From: Papilionanthe hookeriana x Papilionanthe teres | Taxonomy: Eukaryota > Streptophyta > Magnoliopsida > Asparagales > Orchidaceae | Direction: 5' to 3' | Assembly: GCA_022702705.1 (NCBI GenBank) | Contig: CM040422.1 | Span: 40,819,270-40,883,269, forward strand | Length of the DNA stretch: 64,000 bases | Part shown: in pieces, positions 21,320 to 33,945 of the stretch | How positions within the stretch are numbered: position 1 is the first letter of the stretch | Layout: every line of letters begins with the position of its first letter | Translations under genes and position numbers: made by a program | The notes under the pieces: generated by a model | Databases searched by the model: none | What the model was told of the DNA's origin: nothing | The model's input: the letters and a program-made list of their open reading frames with translations, nothing else

Positions 21320-23086
21320 ACTTGATCCCGCGCAAAGTAAGAATTCAATTATTTATATTTATATAGTAGGGATTTTACTCAAGTATATGTATCATTATCA
21401 TGTAATATAGGCTTTCTAATTAAGCCCCGAATATTAATCCCACAGAGATCGAGGTTAATCACGATGACTTTCAAGAGAAATTCTAGACTACAATAACACG
21501 CCCTAGCTTGGAAGGTCGATAAAGGTTTGGTTTTAATTAAATCCTATAATTATCACTACAATGCTACTTCTACTCCTAAACTAAAATACTTAATTAAAAT
21601 CAAAATGTGGGGTTTGATATATTAACAGTACCCTTCCTCATATAATGAAATTAGTGACATGTGTAAAAGTAAAACAAGTAGAGAGAGGTTGGGACTAATA
21701 GAAGAAATTATATTTATTACCCTTACTAGAGATGCTATAAAGAACATGGGTTAATCTAAAGTTTGAATAGTTTTGAAGATGGGCTAGGAAGGGAAGATAC
21801 TAGATCTCACTCTGCAGTTCTCTCTTATCCCTCCACTTGGAGGCTAACATCTCGCATCAAAACCTAAAACAATAGACCAAATTAGGGGGTTTTAGCCTAT
21901 CACTCTAAATTCCTCTAATTATACACCCTTCAAAGTTTATATCCCTATTTATTTTCACTCAATTATATGAATTGCATTCTCATCCATACAATCTCATGTG
22001 ATTCTACCACAGTTGATTTAGACAACACCATCACAAGACTTACATGTTCTCGCAACATATTTTAATATGCAAGTTGATCAAGTTTACATGTCAATGAAGA
22101 AAAAAGTAAAAACATCACAATATATTCTCACTATGCTCAATTAAAATCCTACACATGCATACTAATTCATTATAAGACGGAAGAGTAAGAAAATCCACTC
22201 ACTACACATGGAGAAAAAACAAGAACGTTTCATTGAAAAAGACTTTAAAATGATGCAAACAAAGTACTATATTCAAATCAAAATATAATGAAAATACTTA
22301 TCTTTGATGTAAATTATATTCTCCTTGTATCGCATAAGCAATCTCCATACAATCCTCTCTAAGAAAAAAGTGAAAAGAAAAGAAGAAATATCTCACTCTC
22401 TTTCTCTTTGTCACTCTCACCTTGTCGCCCCCCCTTAGGGCTCTGGCCCAAGCTTTCTTCTTCTTGTCCAAGTCTTCTTCTCCTCTTCTAATTAGTTCAA
22501 AATTTCAAGAGTTTAAAGAGATTTTTTAAAACAGTTCTAATCCATATTTATAATTTCCTAAGAGATGCTTAAGTGTCTCTTCAAAAGTGTAATATTAAAT
22601 GAATCTTCCAAAAGGTGCCTCAAGTATCTCTTCAATAGTAACTCCTTCTATCCACCCCAAATTATTATCTAAAGTATATCTTATCATTTCCAATTGATTC
22701 CCCAAGAGAAACACAAAGCAACTCTTTAAAACTCGTACAAATCTGATGTATATTCTAGAAGATATGTTGAAAACTGTCACTGGGATCTAAGCACTGATTT
22801 AGGGGGCTTAGCCGCCCTCAAGTAGCGCCTAGCTGCCATGTTTGGGCGCTTAAGCACCTGACATAGGTACTTAAGTGCCCATTTAGGCCCCCATGGCTCC
22901 GTTGTGCCCCAATTTGACCCGTTTTGCTTTGGTATGCTCCATTTTGGTCCATTTTTGTTCATTTTGCTCCAATCAATCCAAATTCTTTAATTTGTTATAT
23001 CTATAACCAAAAATACAAGAAAACATACCTTTAAAGTGCAATATCATTATAAAATATAGCATAAAAATAATACATTTTTAGGCTCA
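21320..23086 (-). repeat. Athila-type LTR, minus orientation (element C', 5' LTR)
   Basis: Bounded by TGATCCCGCG at the left and GGCTCA at the right (TGAGCC... in element orientation). It carries the ATCCCACAGAGATCGAGG box near 21440 and GC-rich GCGCCTAGCTGCC-type sequence at 22788-22885. Its middle (21700-22200) is the reverse complement of 31680-32060 in the plus-strand LTR, so the two belong to one family. The primer site at its left makes it a 5' LTR. The internal region of this element is missing. Confidence 0.7.
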
Positions 23087-23224
23087 TTAAAAAGCCCCAA
23101 TTTTTCAACCCTAAGCTAGGACAACTTTCAGCCTCGACATGAACTCAATAAAAACTCAAATTTAAGCATTCTAAAAGCTTTAAAGGACCTCCATGACTCT
23201 TTCTCAATCCAAACCAAGGTTTAC

Positions 23225-26200
23225 TGAGGTATTTAACTTATTTGTCGACCATTTTAAATTTATCTTATGTTGTTTTAAGAATAATTTACTTTTAATTTAA
23301 TAGAATAATAATTTAGATTTAATTTAATAAATATAGCTTTTAAAAATGGTATTTCAAAATATAATTTTAAAGTATGAAATCTTAATTGATTTCATACCTT
23401 TAATAGTTTAAATAAATGAGTGCCGCACCGTAAGTCTTGCATTGATCCTAAGAGATAGACACATTGCTTAGTGGTGAGGCTCGATTAAATAAACTATGAA
23501 AGTTATACCCTCTGTTTGTCTAGTGAACCAATTTTATGATCCGACAAATTCCCCTACCTAATATAAGAAAATTAAGCAGGTTTTATATTACCTGGGTTCT
23601 AAAGTTTCCTATAGAGGCAAGCCCCTATAGTTAATTACATCTTAAATGATGGGAGTCACTTAAGAAAATCTCGATTAAGATCAGTGGTTCTGCTTTCAAG
23701 AATTTTAAAGTTTAGGCTTTCATGATTGGACATTGGAGATTCAAAAGGGAACGGATCAAATTAGGAATAGTTATTTTAGAAGTCCAAAGAAATTAAAAAG
23801 CAGGGGATGCCACGGATCCGAGACAAGCCTCGGTGACTTTCTAAATATCCTATTATTTGGATTTAATTTGAGAGAATTATTTAATGTTCCAATCTTGAAA
23901 ATTTTAGTAAATTAGGACTTACATTTGTATGACACAATCATACAAATAGCCTGGAAGATAAGGGGTTTATGTCGTAACGAACGACTAACTCAGAGTCCTA
24001 AGACGAGTTAGGACTTAAATTGCATAACATGATTATGCAAATGCCTAAAAATAATGTGAGGATTTATGTTGCACTAGGAAAGCTACCTCAAAGTCCTATG
24101 CCTTTGTTGTTTATTTCTAAGAAAAGTTAAGTTGATGAAGATTAGTTTTGCTGTTGAAGATGGCCATGCTGCCCACCGTGCTTGCTCCAAGCTCCTTATT
24201 GTTGCAGAGGGTTTAATTTAAGAAGTGAGAATCAAGAGATGAGAGAAGTGTCATGTTATAGAAAGTAGAAAGTTGAGGTGGCTTAATGTTTTATTAAGAG
24301 GCAATGTTTAAGTTTATTACGCAGAACCGGTTAAGGACCCAAAGTTTCATCATCTCACCACCACTATTCTTTTCATATTCGCTTAGTCCAAATCAATTCA
24401 TCCAGACTGTGGGAAATCTCGTTAGCAACAGTAGGTTACCTCCTCCAAAGACCTGGTCATCCAAAAAGGCGTTTTAATTTAGTTGTAATTGCAGTTTTGT
24501 TTTGTTTGTGATTAAAGTTTGAGTTATTTAGCATGATGGGTTCTATCATTTTGGCAAGTTATCATAAGTATAACATGCAAAAAGCAATAAAGAAATTTAA
24601 GTAAAGCAACGCAAATTGCAATAAATAAATGTGTACCTAGCAAGTCTTCTCGTTTCCTCCACCTAAAAGTTTAGCTTTGCAATGCATATATATATTATTG
24701 CAAGAATTTAAAACATTCCAGAGAAAAGGAAAAGTAGGTGTAAGGTGTCCCTATCCAATTCTAAGTTGTGATTTAGGGGGTCCTTAAGGTGTGTTAAGCA
24801 TGATTTTCTTCATCAAAGAATAATGAAATCCAATTGTTCTTCTAAAATGCTCCATCAGATCGGGAAAGTGCTTAGGATGTATCCTGAACATCTTTCTGAT
24901 GCTTCTGGGATCATTTTGAGTCCAAATAAACTTCATCAAGCTGATCAATCAATTATTCAAATTTAATTAATGGTTTATGAGTCTCTTGCTCAGTGTACTG
25001 AGATGTTGTAGTTATCCCTCGAGCAGGGTAACATTCACGTATTGTTTTATTTAAGAATTATGTGAGTGAGAGCCTTTAGGGACAAATTGAATTACTATGT
25101 TGCTTAGCCAATTTAATTAAGGTTGAATTAATTAGTTCTTAAGACGTTCCAAATTAATGCCTCATGTTAGTTATAATATTTTAAAATATTTCAAATCAAT
25201 TATATTATTTTGATTTGATTATATTGTTTTAAATTCAATTATGTCATCTTAATTATAATATCTTGAAGTTAATTTAACTTAACTTAAAATTTAATTATAT
25301 TGTTTTAGAACGATTTTAAATTAATTATTTTAGATTATTTTTAAATTAATTGTATTATTTTAAATTATTTTTTATTATTTTAAATTAATTATATTTTTTA
25401 AATTATTTTTAAATAAATTATAATATTTTAAGTCATTTTAAATTAATTTTGTTATTTTAAAATTATTTTTAAATGAATTATGTTAATTTAAATTATTTTA
25501 AGTTAACTATAATGTTTTAATAAAAAATGTTTCAAATTAATTATAATATTCTGACTTAATCTCATTAATAAGCCTTTAAGCCCTTATGGGTAGACTTATA
25601 ATTCATTAGATTAAATGACATTTGATTTTTATCCAAGGTTGCATCATTATTAGATCATTAATTAGGGGTTTAAATTGGTGAGTTAAGATCATTCAAGATC
25701 CAACCCCTTCACCTAATATCTTCTCTTTTAATTAACTTTCAAATTTTAATAATTAAGGAAATTAAAATATTTTTCTTAATGTTGAAAAGTGATGAATTGG
25801 TTTCTACCCCTTTTAATTCCCCATATTTAATCATCTAAGGAGACAATTTAAGATTGTTTATTACACATTATCCATAGTTAAGCCTAAATATTAATTAAGG
25901 CTAATTTCCATAATTATCATTTTGCCCTTTAGGTTTGTTCACCTCAAAATTCATTAAATTAAGGTCAAATGACTTGGAAATTTTTATGTCACCTTAACCA
26001 TGGGTCAATTAAAATATCAGAGGAGAAATAGCAATTTTCCTGAATTTAATTTAATTAGTATATTTATTTCAATGCAAAAATAGGATTTGTTAATGAAAAT
26101 TCAATAACTTTACAAAGACAAACCTTGTACCCTTGAAATTTTTACTGGAGGTAGTCCATGACAAGAGAACCACTTGAACAAAATTTCATTATTTTTAGAT

Positions 26201-27660
26201 TTTTAGTTTACTTATGAGAATTATTTTAATTTCTTGACTATTAATTAACTATAAAATATTTTAAAAATGAAGAATTAAGTTTTATATTTTTCTTAAGTCT
26301 CTCTAACATCAAAGAAACTAGAGGAGAAAATTTCATATTTTTCTAATTTTTATTTGAATTATTAGAACTATTTTTGTGGAAAATTAAGGAAATTCATTTT
26401 TTAGCGTTTAAAAATTATTTTAAGCCTTCAAAAATTAATATCTTCACTTAGAGACTTAGGAAAATTATCCCAATTGCTCCCAAATGATTAGGAGTCAATT
26501 TGGAACATTTTCATGAATTTTTTTAATTTTGTGATTTTTTTCATTTTTTAATTATTTTTAATATTTTAAATTTTAATTTTAGGCTTAAAAATGAAATATT
26601 TATTTTAATTGCCATTTTATTTTTATAAAATTCCACTGGTCATAAGGAGCTCTCAAACCAATTTCATAATTTTTTACTTATATTTTAATTATTAAAAATC
26701 ATTTTAATGTCAAAATTGGTAATTAACTTAGAAAATCATGTTTAGTGACCAAATGAATTCATAATAACTTCAAATTTTTCATGGGAGTTCCTCTAACCCT
26801 AAACCACAATGGTGAGTGATTTTTAAGTTATTTCCATATATTTAATTCTATTCAATTTTCCTTAAGTTTTAAGGTTTAGTGACCATTAGAGTTATTTTAA
26901 ATGAGTTCAACTAAAATTCTATTTTTCCTATGGTCCTCTCGTCATAGGGAACCTACCATAATTTTCTTGGATTTTTCTAAACAACATGCTAATTATTACA
27001 ATTAATTTTCCAAAACAGGGGCCTAAATTTGAAAAATACATATCTCGTCATAGGGGTCTCCTATAGTCTTAAAAAAATTACGAAAGATCCACCATGATAG
27101 AGGCTACAAATGCCTTAAATGACATGCTATGGTGAATTGTCTAAATTAATGGGGAATCAAAAGACTGAAAATGATGTTTAATTAATTAAAAATAAAATAT
27201 ACATCAAACAAAAATGAAATCATTTCCACATTATTCTCCTCTATTCATCGACCAAGAGGGTATTTTTATTTTATTTTTAGGATTTTTCTAGGCAAAGTTT
27301 TAGATTTTTGAAGTTGGACTGAATTACTGGAATTAATTAAATCCCTATTTTCCTACTTAACCATGTCAGCCTCGTATGCATCGAAATGGCCACGCAGCGC
27401 CGCACGATTGGCCAACAAGGTTTGGTTTAGCGGTGCATTCACGAACCATCCATTCATCCAACTCCATCAGGACCCTCCTTTCATGAACCACACAATCCAA
27501 TGGATGCTCGTCTTCGTCCCCAACTGGTGTGCACTGAGAGTCATCCACCTTCAACCCTTAATATCTCTCTCAATACTCAACCAAATTGAGTGAGGTTTGG
27601 TCCTATAGACTTTTCTAGACCAGGAGAACATATTCATATGCCCCAGTTCAAGGCTATGCG
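23225..27660 (-). repeat. Right arm of inverted repeat: Tat-type LTR fragment, minus orientation
   Basis: This is the opposite-orientation copy of 15.83-20.44 kb, lacking both LTR ends. The CpG-rich block, hairpin units and ~150-bp periodic motifs are all recognisable. CG dinucleotides are depleted relative to the left arm. Short frames such as 27363-27593 lie in the former CpG-rich block and are not genes. The 23087-23224 spacer before it has no feature. Confidence 0.8.
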
Positions 27661-28073
27661 CCTTAATCTTACGCATAGGCACCGGTTCGTAAAAATCGGT
27701 TTACAGGCGTTAATATCCTAAAAATTGACATTGTTTACCCCCCCCCCCCCCGCCATCACCTTTAACCTCTCAATTTCACAAAATAAGAGCCTAAGGCATC
27801 ACTGATTTAGATCATTTTAGAGCCGATTTCAATGAAATTTGTTAGATTTAAACTCCCTATGGTATGAACACTTCTTCTAAGCAAATTTTTTTTTATTTTC
27901 ACCATGTATTTTGAGTACAAGTATGAAAATCAGAAAATCACTATTTATGGTGAAAAATTAAGATTAAGCTTGAGAAATAACTTTGATTAAATAGATTATG
28001 CCTTTAGAAGTTGAGTTTAGAAAGTTTAGTTTGAATTTGAAATTTATGGTGAAATGTTTTGCAATTATTAGAA
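27661..28073 (+). other. Junction with 14-C run and start of element C fragment
   Basis: The inverted-repeat arm stops near 27660-27737. A run of 14 C (27738-27751) follows, and then sequence leading into the env-position ORF of a plus-strand Athila-like element. No gag or pol of that element is present, so it is 5'-truncated here. The junction type cannot be decided. Confidence 0.5.
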
Positions 28074-29212
28074 ATGGCTCCAAAATTGAAGTGCTCAAAA
28101 GGGAAAGATCAATTCAATTCAAACAGGTTCATGAGTTCTAGAGCTGAGGATCAGTACGTGAATGCACTGTTGTCACGTAATTTTATTCCATAGAGATTGT
28201 TTAGTGTACGAGGAGGAGATATTGAGTAAATGATTGATCGAAGAAATTGGAGAAATTCATGTTGTTTCTCCGTTGTTGCTGTTGTTTTTGTGGTGAGAGA
28301 ATTCTATGCAAACTTGCCAACAGCAGAAGAAAATTTGATGATGGTTCAGAGACAATAAGTGAAATTTTCTACCGTGGTAATCAATACTTTTTACCTACTA
28401 CCTCCTGAAATATTTTGTATTATGTGAATTATCATCCTACTGAAGTGGAACTTGATGAGATTATGTTTTTTCTGACTGATTGAAGAGGCTTGTGGAAAAT
28501 CACTAAAGATAGGAGAGTGAATTTTCCAACCTACAGCTTGAAAGCCACCTTTAATGCTTGGCATTATTTTATCTCATCTAAGTTAATATCGATGAATCAT
28601 GTTTGAGATGTCACAAGAGAAAGAATTGTTCTGAATTATTGTATTAAGTGGGGAAAGTCTGTAGACATTGGAGCTATTATTTTTTATTATGTTCTCAACT
28701 GTGCCAGAGCTGTTACTACTATAAGTATGGATTTCCTTTCCTGATCTATTCTATTTGTGAGCAGTTTGGTGTTAAGTTTGAAACGTGGGAAGAAGTCCTT
28801 CGGACACTTAAACCTATTACAGTGTAAATGTGAACACTTACACTGTGCATTCGGAATTTGGCTGGAAGGGAGGACCTGTTTGAGCTCCTAGTTCGGCTGC
28901 TTCTACTTCTCGTGCTTCTACTTCACACGCGTCATCCTCTAGAGATGCATTTTCTGGTTCACAAACTAGTTTGTTATAGAGGATTTTGAAAAACGTAAGT
29001 CTAACCAGAGAACATGTTAAGGATATTAATGGAAAGGTATAAAATATTGAGAGATATATTGTGAAACATGATGAGTATGAGGAGAACTATCAACGGATAG
29101 ACTGGTTAGAAGAGGTCATAGTGCTGAGATGCCTTCTCATCCTTTTAATATTTCTTATGTGCCTTTCAGAGATTGCAATGAGAGAGATGATGATGATGAC
29201 GCTGCTGATTAG
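28074..29212 (+). pseudogene. Env-position ORF of Athila-like element C
   Basis: ATG at 28074 (MAPKLKCSKGKD). The frame is broken by several stops and shifts. Recognisable parts are VVREFYANLP (about 28290), then INTFYLLP, NAWHYFIS and LNYCIKWGKSVDIGAI, and near the end an Asp-rich tail ERDDDDDAAD followed by TAG at 29210-29212. These are signatures of the 'putative plant transposon protein' domain found after pol in Athila elements (function unknown). The two minus-strand ORFs at 42.2-43.3 and 44.1-45.3 kb are relatives, all with acidic C-termini. Confidence 0.65.
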
Positions 29213-30712
29213 GATTTTTTTTTTGCAGAGTCTGTGATGTTTCTTTTTATGTCTTTTTATGTTTAGACTTTTTATTTTATGTTGTATTTTGATATGAACT
29301 CTGATATGTGTCGTTTGAAGTTGAACAGTTTCTGTTATGCATATTCAGATATATCTAAGTTGGATTGATGTTTTGTGATAGTTAAGATATATGTGATGTA
29401 TTGTTGTGATGTGTTTATGGTAATAAATGTTTTGATGTAGTTATAGTGTATAGTGTTTTTAGTAGTGTTCTATTTAATTCCAAAAATTGTTAGTAAATTT
29501 AAAGCACTATTCAAATTGCATGTTTAAACTTTTCAAAATTTGCTATCATATATTGTCTAGTAGTGTTGTGATTTGTGCTATGTTATGTTAGTGTGTATTT
29601 GCTTTGAAAACCTCCACTACTGTAGAAGTCCTTTGAAATTTTCATTTTATAAAAAAACTGAACTGAAAAACTGAATTTAATTTGTTTTTACTCCTGTAAT
29701 TTTTTTAAATTGTTATACTTGCATGTTTAGGTTTTAAAAATTCTTGATAGCATGTCATTTTAGTTTTTAATTCTTACCCATGTATCATTTATAATACTTA
29801 AATGCTTTATCCTAATTAAAATTTAGTTTGGGGGGAAATTAAAAATAAATTCTCAAAATTAAAATTTTATTTTTTCTCAAGAATACTATAAATAAAATTT
29901 GATTTTTGATTGAAAATAATTATGCATATGAACTTATATTAGAGAAACAAAATTTTGAATATAGAAATGAGTAAGAGAATTTAGTTGAAATCTATAGTAA
30001 TGATTAAAAATTTAAAGTTAAAATTTTCTTAGTAAAGAAATGTTAAATATAGTTAAACTATCTTTAGTAGGTAATGTTGTATTTTTGGAAAAATAGAAGA
30101 TTTGATTTTTATTTTTCAAAACTTAAATTTCTTTTATTGAAGAATAATTTTCAACACTATTATTATAACTTTAAAGTGAAAGATATATATGAGGCCTTTA
30201 TTTAAATGGAAGGGTGGAATTCAAAATAATTAAAGGCCAATTCAGATATAGTAATCCTTGCGTTATAAAAAAAGAAGAAAAAAAAGAAAAAGTTAAAAAT
30301 ACTATGTGAAAAGGAAGGAGAAGTTTGAGGATTTAAGGGCCTAATAAAAAATTGGTTCCATAACTAATATTTAAAATATAAGTTTTGAGAAATCTAATGC
30401 TTAAGATTATAATATAGTGAGTAAAATTATTTTAAAATAAAAATTTTTAAGTGAGGAAAATAAATTGTTTAAATCCTATATTTTGAAAAATCTACAAGTA
30501 TTTCTGAATTGGATAGGAACTTATATTTTTCATGATCCTTTACTTAAGAACTTTCTAAACTTTAAGTTAATTTCACTTACTAAAATTTTTTCTGAATTGG
30601 ACTGTTTCATTTCTAGAACAAAATTTTGATACCTTCTTAAAGAAACTCATTTGCATAATTTGCATGCTTGATTTTTATATGATTATAGTGTCACTTGAGG
30701 ACAAGTAATATT
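29213..30712 (+). other. Non-coding 3' region of element C
   Basis: 1.5 kb of AT-rich sequence without a coding frame between the env-position ORF and the polypurine tract. G/T-rich at first (29280-29620), then A/T-rich. Long untranslated 3' regions are usual in Athila elements. Nothing else is seen. Confidence 0.5.
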
Positions 30713-30729
30713 TTAAGTTTAGGGGATTT
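30713..30729 (+). promoter_or_regulatory. Polypurine tract of element C
   Basis: AAGTTTAGGGGATTT directly precedes TGATATACC, the LTR start. The form is typical of plant Ty3-type elements, where this tract primes plus-strand synthesis. It fixes the plus orientation of this element. Confidence 0.7.
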
Positions 30730-32244
30730 TGATATACCTAAAATATATAGTGTTTTTCAACACATTTTTATACCTATTTTTGATGATATTGTACTTTAAT
30801 GGAAGGTATTTTCATATTTTTCTTGTAGGTACAATTAAAAGGAATGATTGTGATGAAAGGAGCAAAAAAGGATCAAATTTAGAGCAAAAATTGAAAAGTG
30901 TGCAAATTTGGCCTCTGGCGCCTAAGCGCCGATGGATGGCGCATAGGTGCCACAGTTATAGTCACAATTTTAAATTAATTTTGGTGCAAATTTGAAGGGG
31001 TTTTGAAGCACCCTTTGGTTAAAACCTCAGTAACTTCCCATTAGCACCAAAATTCATTTAAAATTTGAATGGATGGATGCATCGCTTGGTAGATTCATTA
31101 AATCTGGATAATTTGAAGAGACGCCAAAGCACCTGTTGGAGAATTATTACAATGAAAACTTAAGATCAGAAAAAGAGAAGAGTTTTGAAAATGAAATTTT
31201 GGTGGGAGAAGTTGGAGAAAAGCTTGAAGCGGTTCAAGCAAAAGAGGAAGAAAGAGAGCCTTCTTCTCGCCGTATTTTCCTTACTTTTCCACTTTACTTT
31301 ATCATAGTTTGTATCAGAATTTAGGAGAGATCATCCTTAGAGTTGGGTGACAACTTCTAAGGAGTTATCAAGTGGAAAGAAAAATTTTCAGAGGAACTTC
31401 AAGAGTCTTGTGGAGAGGATTTTTAGAAAAGTATTTATCTTTGTTTTTACATTTCATTTTAAAGAAAAACTTGTTGTATTTTCACTATGTTTTCTTCTTT
31501 CAAATCGAATTATATGTGTGTTTTCTCCATGACTTCTGAGTAGTTTTCTTTATCATTTTCCTTTCAAATGAGGAATTAATTAAATTATGGAAGGAAGTTG
31601 TGTAAAGTATAGATTTTTAATGTTGGAAGAAGTTTTGATGATTCCACTACCTTGAAAGTCATTTACCTCTTAATTTGGCCAATTAAGATGTTAAAATTTG
31701 TTGTGAGAACATGTAAGAACCAACGTAGTACTGTCTCAATCAAAAATTGGAGTGAATCACATGCAGTTATATGGATGAGAATTGTAGTCCATATATTTGA
31801 GTGCAAATAAATAGGGCAATATGCTTTTTAATGGGGAATAAAATTAGAAGACTTTAGAGTGACAGGCTAAAGCCTCTAATTTGCTTTGATGTTCTAAATT
31901 TTATTATGAGATGTTAGTCCCCAGATGGAGGGAGAAGAGGGAACTCTAGAGTGAGAGCTAGTATTTTTCTTGCCTAACCCATCTACAAGATTTCAAAGCT
32001 TCAAATTAACCAATGTTCTTTATAAAACTAAGTGTAAAGAATATAACTGCTCTTTTTTGGCACAACACATTTAGATACTTCCACAACAAAATTCCATAAT
32101 TATTTCTGATTCAGTGAATGAGGCAAAAGATATTTTATTATCATTTGCTTTCATATATATAGTTTTATAGTCTTGTTAATTTTAGTTGCTTGCTTTAGTT
32201 TTTCTTAAAAGAAAATATCAAAATTAAATTTAAAATTTTCTATC
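30730..32244 (+). repeat. 3' LTR of element C, truncated at its 3' end
   Basis: Starts TGATATACC after the polypurine tract. A GC palindrome-rich segment lies at 30911-30955 (TGGCGCCTAAGCGCCGATGG, then GGCGCATAGGTGCC). 31680-32060 is the reverse complement of 21700-22200 in the C' LTR. The last ~350 bp of the family LTR (including the ATCCCACAG box) are missing. The sequence passes into the direct-repeat block near 32245. Small frames (30729-30995, 31136-31324, 31347-31532) are chance frames within the LTR. Confidence 0.7.
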
Positions 32245-32537
32245 ATAAAACATACTTTACAAAACCATTTTGAAAAGTAGAAAGTTGTTTTTCTGCTTTC
32301 TTTAAAATTTTAGACATTTTCCTGTTGGTTCAATATCTCGGGGCTTAATCAGAAAGTCCTATATTACTTGATAAACGATACGTATACTTACGTAGAATCT
32401 CATATTATAAAAAAGTTAAAATATATTTTATGTTTGCTTTAGAGTCAAGTTTTTAGCATCCGTTGCAAAGAAAGAGATATTATCATTGAGAAGAAATATA
32501 AAGTGAAAAAAGTAAGCGTAAATATTCGGGGATCACT
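32245..32537 (+). repeat. Direct repeat copy 2, abutting truncated element T2
   Basis: Matches 20490-20705 in the same orientation, with an internal length difference of about 100 bp (32411-32513). It ends at the shared AAATATTCGGGGAT. The next bases are inside the AlkB-type ORF of the minus-strand element T2, so this is either the end of a plus-strand LTR inserted into T2 or a deletion junction. Confidence 0.65.
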
Positions 32538-32888
32538 CCTCAATGTTGGGGTCAGAGTGGCTCTTCTTTCCCTCTGAATGTCTGTAGGTACGACGCTGAC
32601 GAGGTTATCCCCTATGCTCATTATAATTGATTTCATTTTTTTGTTTTCAGCAACATCAATTTTCCTTTTCCTTTCTGTAGTATGCTGGCTTTTGTTGTTG
32701 AATTTTACGACGGTTTTGCCATGGGACTCTCCTGGGTCCACAACGGTCCAAGCGGACTCTTCATATTCCAGTTCTGCCTGTGCAAAGTTAAGGTTAAACT
32801 TGATCACAGCACCGACCTTTACTTCATCCTCATTTAGTGCAAGACTTACGCCATCTCTAAAGGTAAGGATCAACCCATTGTTCTACAT
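32538..32888 (-). pseudogene. N-terminal fragment of AlkB-type ORF, T2
   Basis: Read on the minus strand, the ATG at 32888 is followed at once by TAG where T1 has TCG. The frame then continues as GVSLALNEDEVKVGAVIKF and LEYEES, aligned with T1 8405-8515. It ends at the junction near 32538, before any oxygenase motif. Its value is that a second, diverged copy of the element carries the same ORF start in the same place after pol. Confidence 0.65.
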
Positions 32889-32892
32889 CTTC

Positions 32893-33141
32893 CTGTAATA
32901 GCAAGGAAGAAATCAAGGGCTAAACCTAAAGGAACAAGAACAATAAGAATTCATTTATTGATTAATTTTATTTTCTTTATTATACATATATACATTTATC
33001 TTATTTTAAGATTTAATAAGAAAGGGAATAGATTATTTTAGAGTTTAGAATTGCAAAAGGTTTGATTTTGTTATTTAAGGAAATTTCTTTTGCAATTTGA
33101 TTTTAATTTTAGGTTCGGACCTAGTTACACATAGATATTAC
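32893..33141 (-). other. Putative 249-nt intron before AlkB-type ORF, T2
   Basis: On the minus strand GTAATA begins at 33141, 53 nt after the integrase stop (33196-33194). The acceptor CTTGCTATTACAG ends at 32893, five nt before ATG. It is comparable in length and position to T1 8126-8379. Splicing is inferred from conservation between two copies. Confidence 0.4.
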
Positions 33142-33193
33142 GTCAGTGCTTCTGCGAGCGAAACTTTATTTCTAAATTTAGCTCTTCGAAACA

Positions 33194-33940
33194 TCAAGTC
33201 TTATAATACTTCTTTAAATATTGTCCTTTGATAGGAAGCATACATCGTTCTCCAAGGTAATTCACAAGTTAGTAAGATCCTCCAGAGTAAGCTTTCTCGA
33301 CCACCAATGGCCCCTTCCAAGTTGGTTCAAGTTTACATCATATCTTGCGGTGTACAAGAATAGGTCTTCTAAGAACAAGTACTGAGTCACCAACTTTAAA
33401 AGTTCTCGGGCGGACCAGTTGTCGTGGGTCTAAATCATCTTGGCCTTATACAATTCCAAGTTCTGTTGTGCTGAAAGTCATTTTCCTTCCAAACTTTCCA
33501 GTTCTTCCAGTATTAATTTGACATTTTCTTTGGTAGTGATCTTATTGGCGATCGCAATTCTGAGTGACAGAAGTTGAACCTCTAACGGGAGTACATCCTC
33601 GGACCCATACAAAAGAGCGTAAGGCGTCGACTGTGTAGGAGTCCTGAAAGCTGTCCTATAGGCCCATAAAGCATCTAATAACTGCTCATGCTAGTTCTTT
33701 TTGTTATCATCCAAAATTTTATTTATAATCTAGACGAGAGTTTTATTAAAAGCCTCGACCAAGACTTTGCTCTTTGGTAGTAAATTTTTTAATAACGCCA
33801 GTCTATCCTGTGCCTTCTGATAAAATTGTTTACACTTGTACTCTTGAATGTAGACCTATTATCTGAGATAATTTTTTTGTGTAACCCCAAAATGGTAGAT
33901 GACTTGATTCTTGAAAAATTGTAGCACATGGTGTACCTTC
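33194..33940 (-). pseudogene. pol: Integrase C-terminal part, T2 (distal side of nested insertion)
   Basis: The minus strand reads on from the insertion point. Seen are QFFKNQV-like sequence (33900-33920), an ALWAYRT block near 33655-33680, the VGDLVLV block near 33380 and a terminal YLKKYYKT followed by TGA at 33196-33194. The order and spacing match T1 7335-8080. Frames are interrupted. Confidence 0.7.
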
Positions 33941-33945
33941 ACCTT
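33941..33945. repeat. Target-site duplication, left copy
   Basis: ACCTT at the left edge of the nested block. The partner at the right edge is ACCTC (52778-52782), one mismatch. Removing the block and one copy restores the T2 integrase sequence in register with T1 near 7330. Confidence 0.7.

Noticed and set aside
27738..27751. 14-C run as an assembly gap or artefact
   Set aside because: It sits at a junction between two repeats and could be an artefact, but sequence continues sensibly on both sides and I cannot tell. Noted as a junction feature only.
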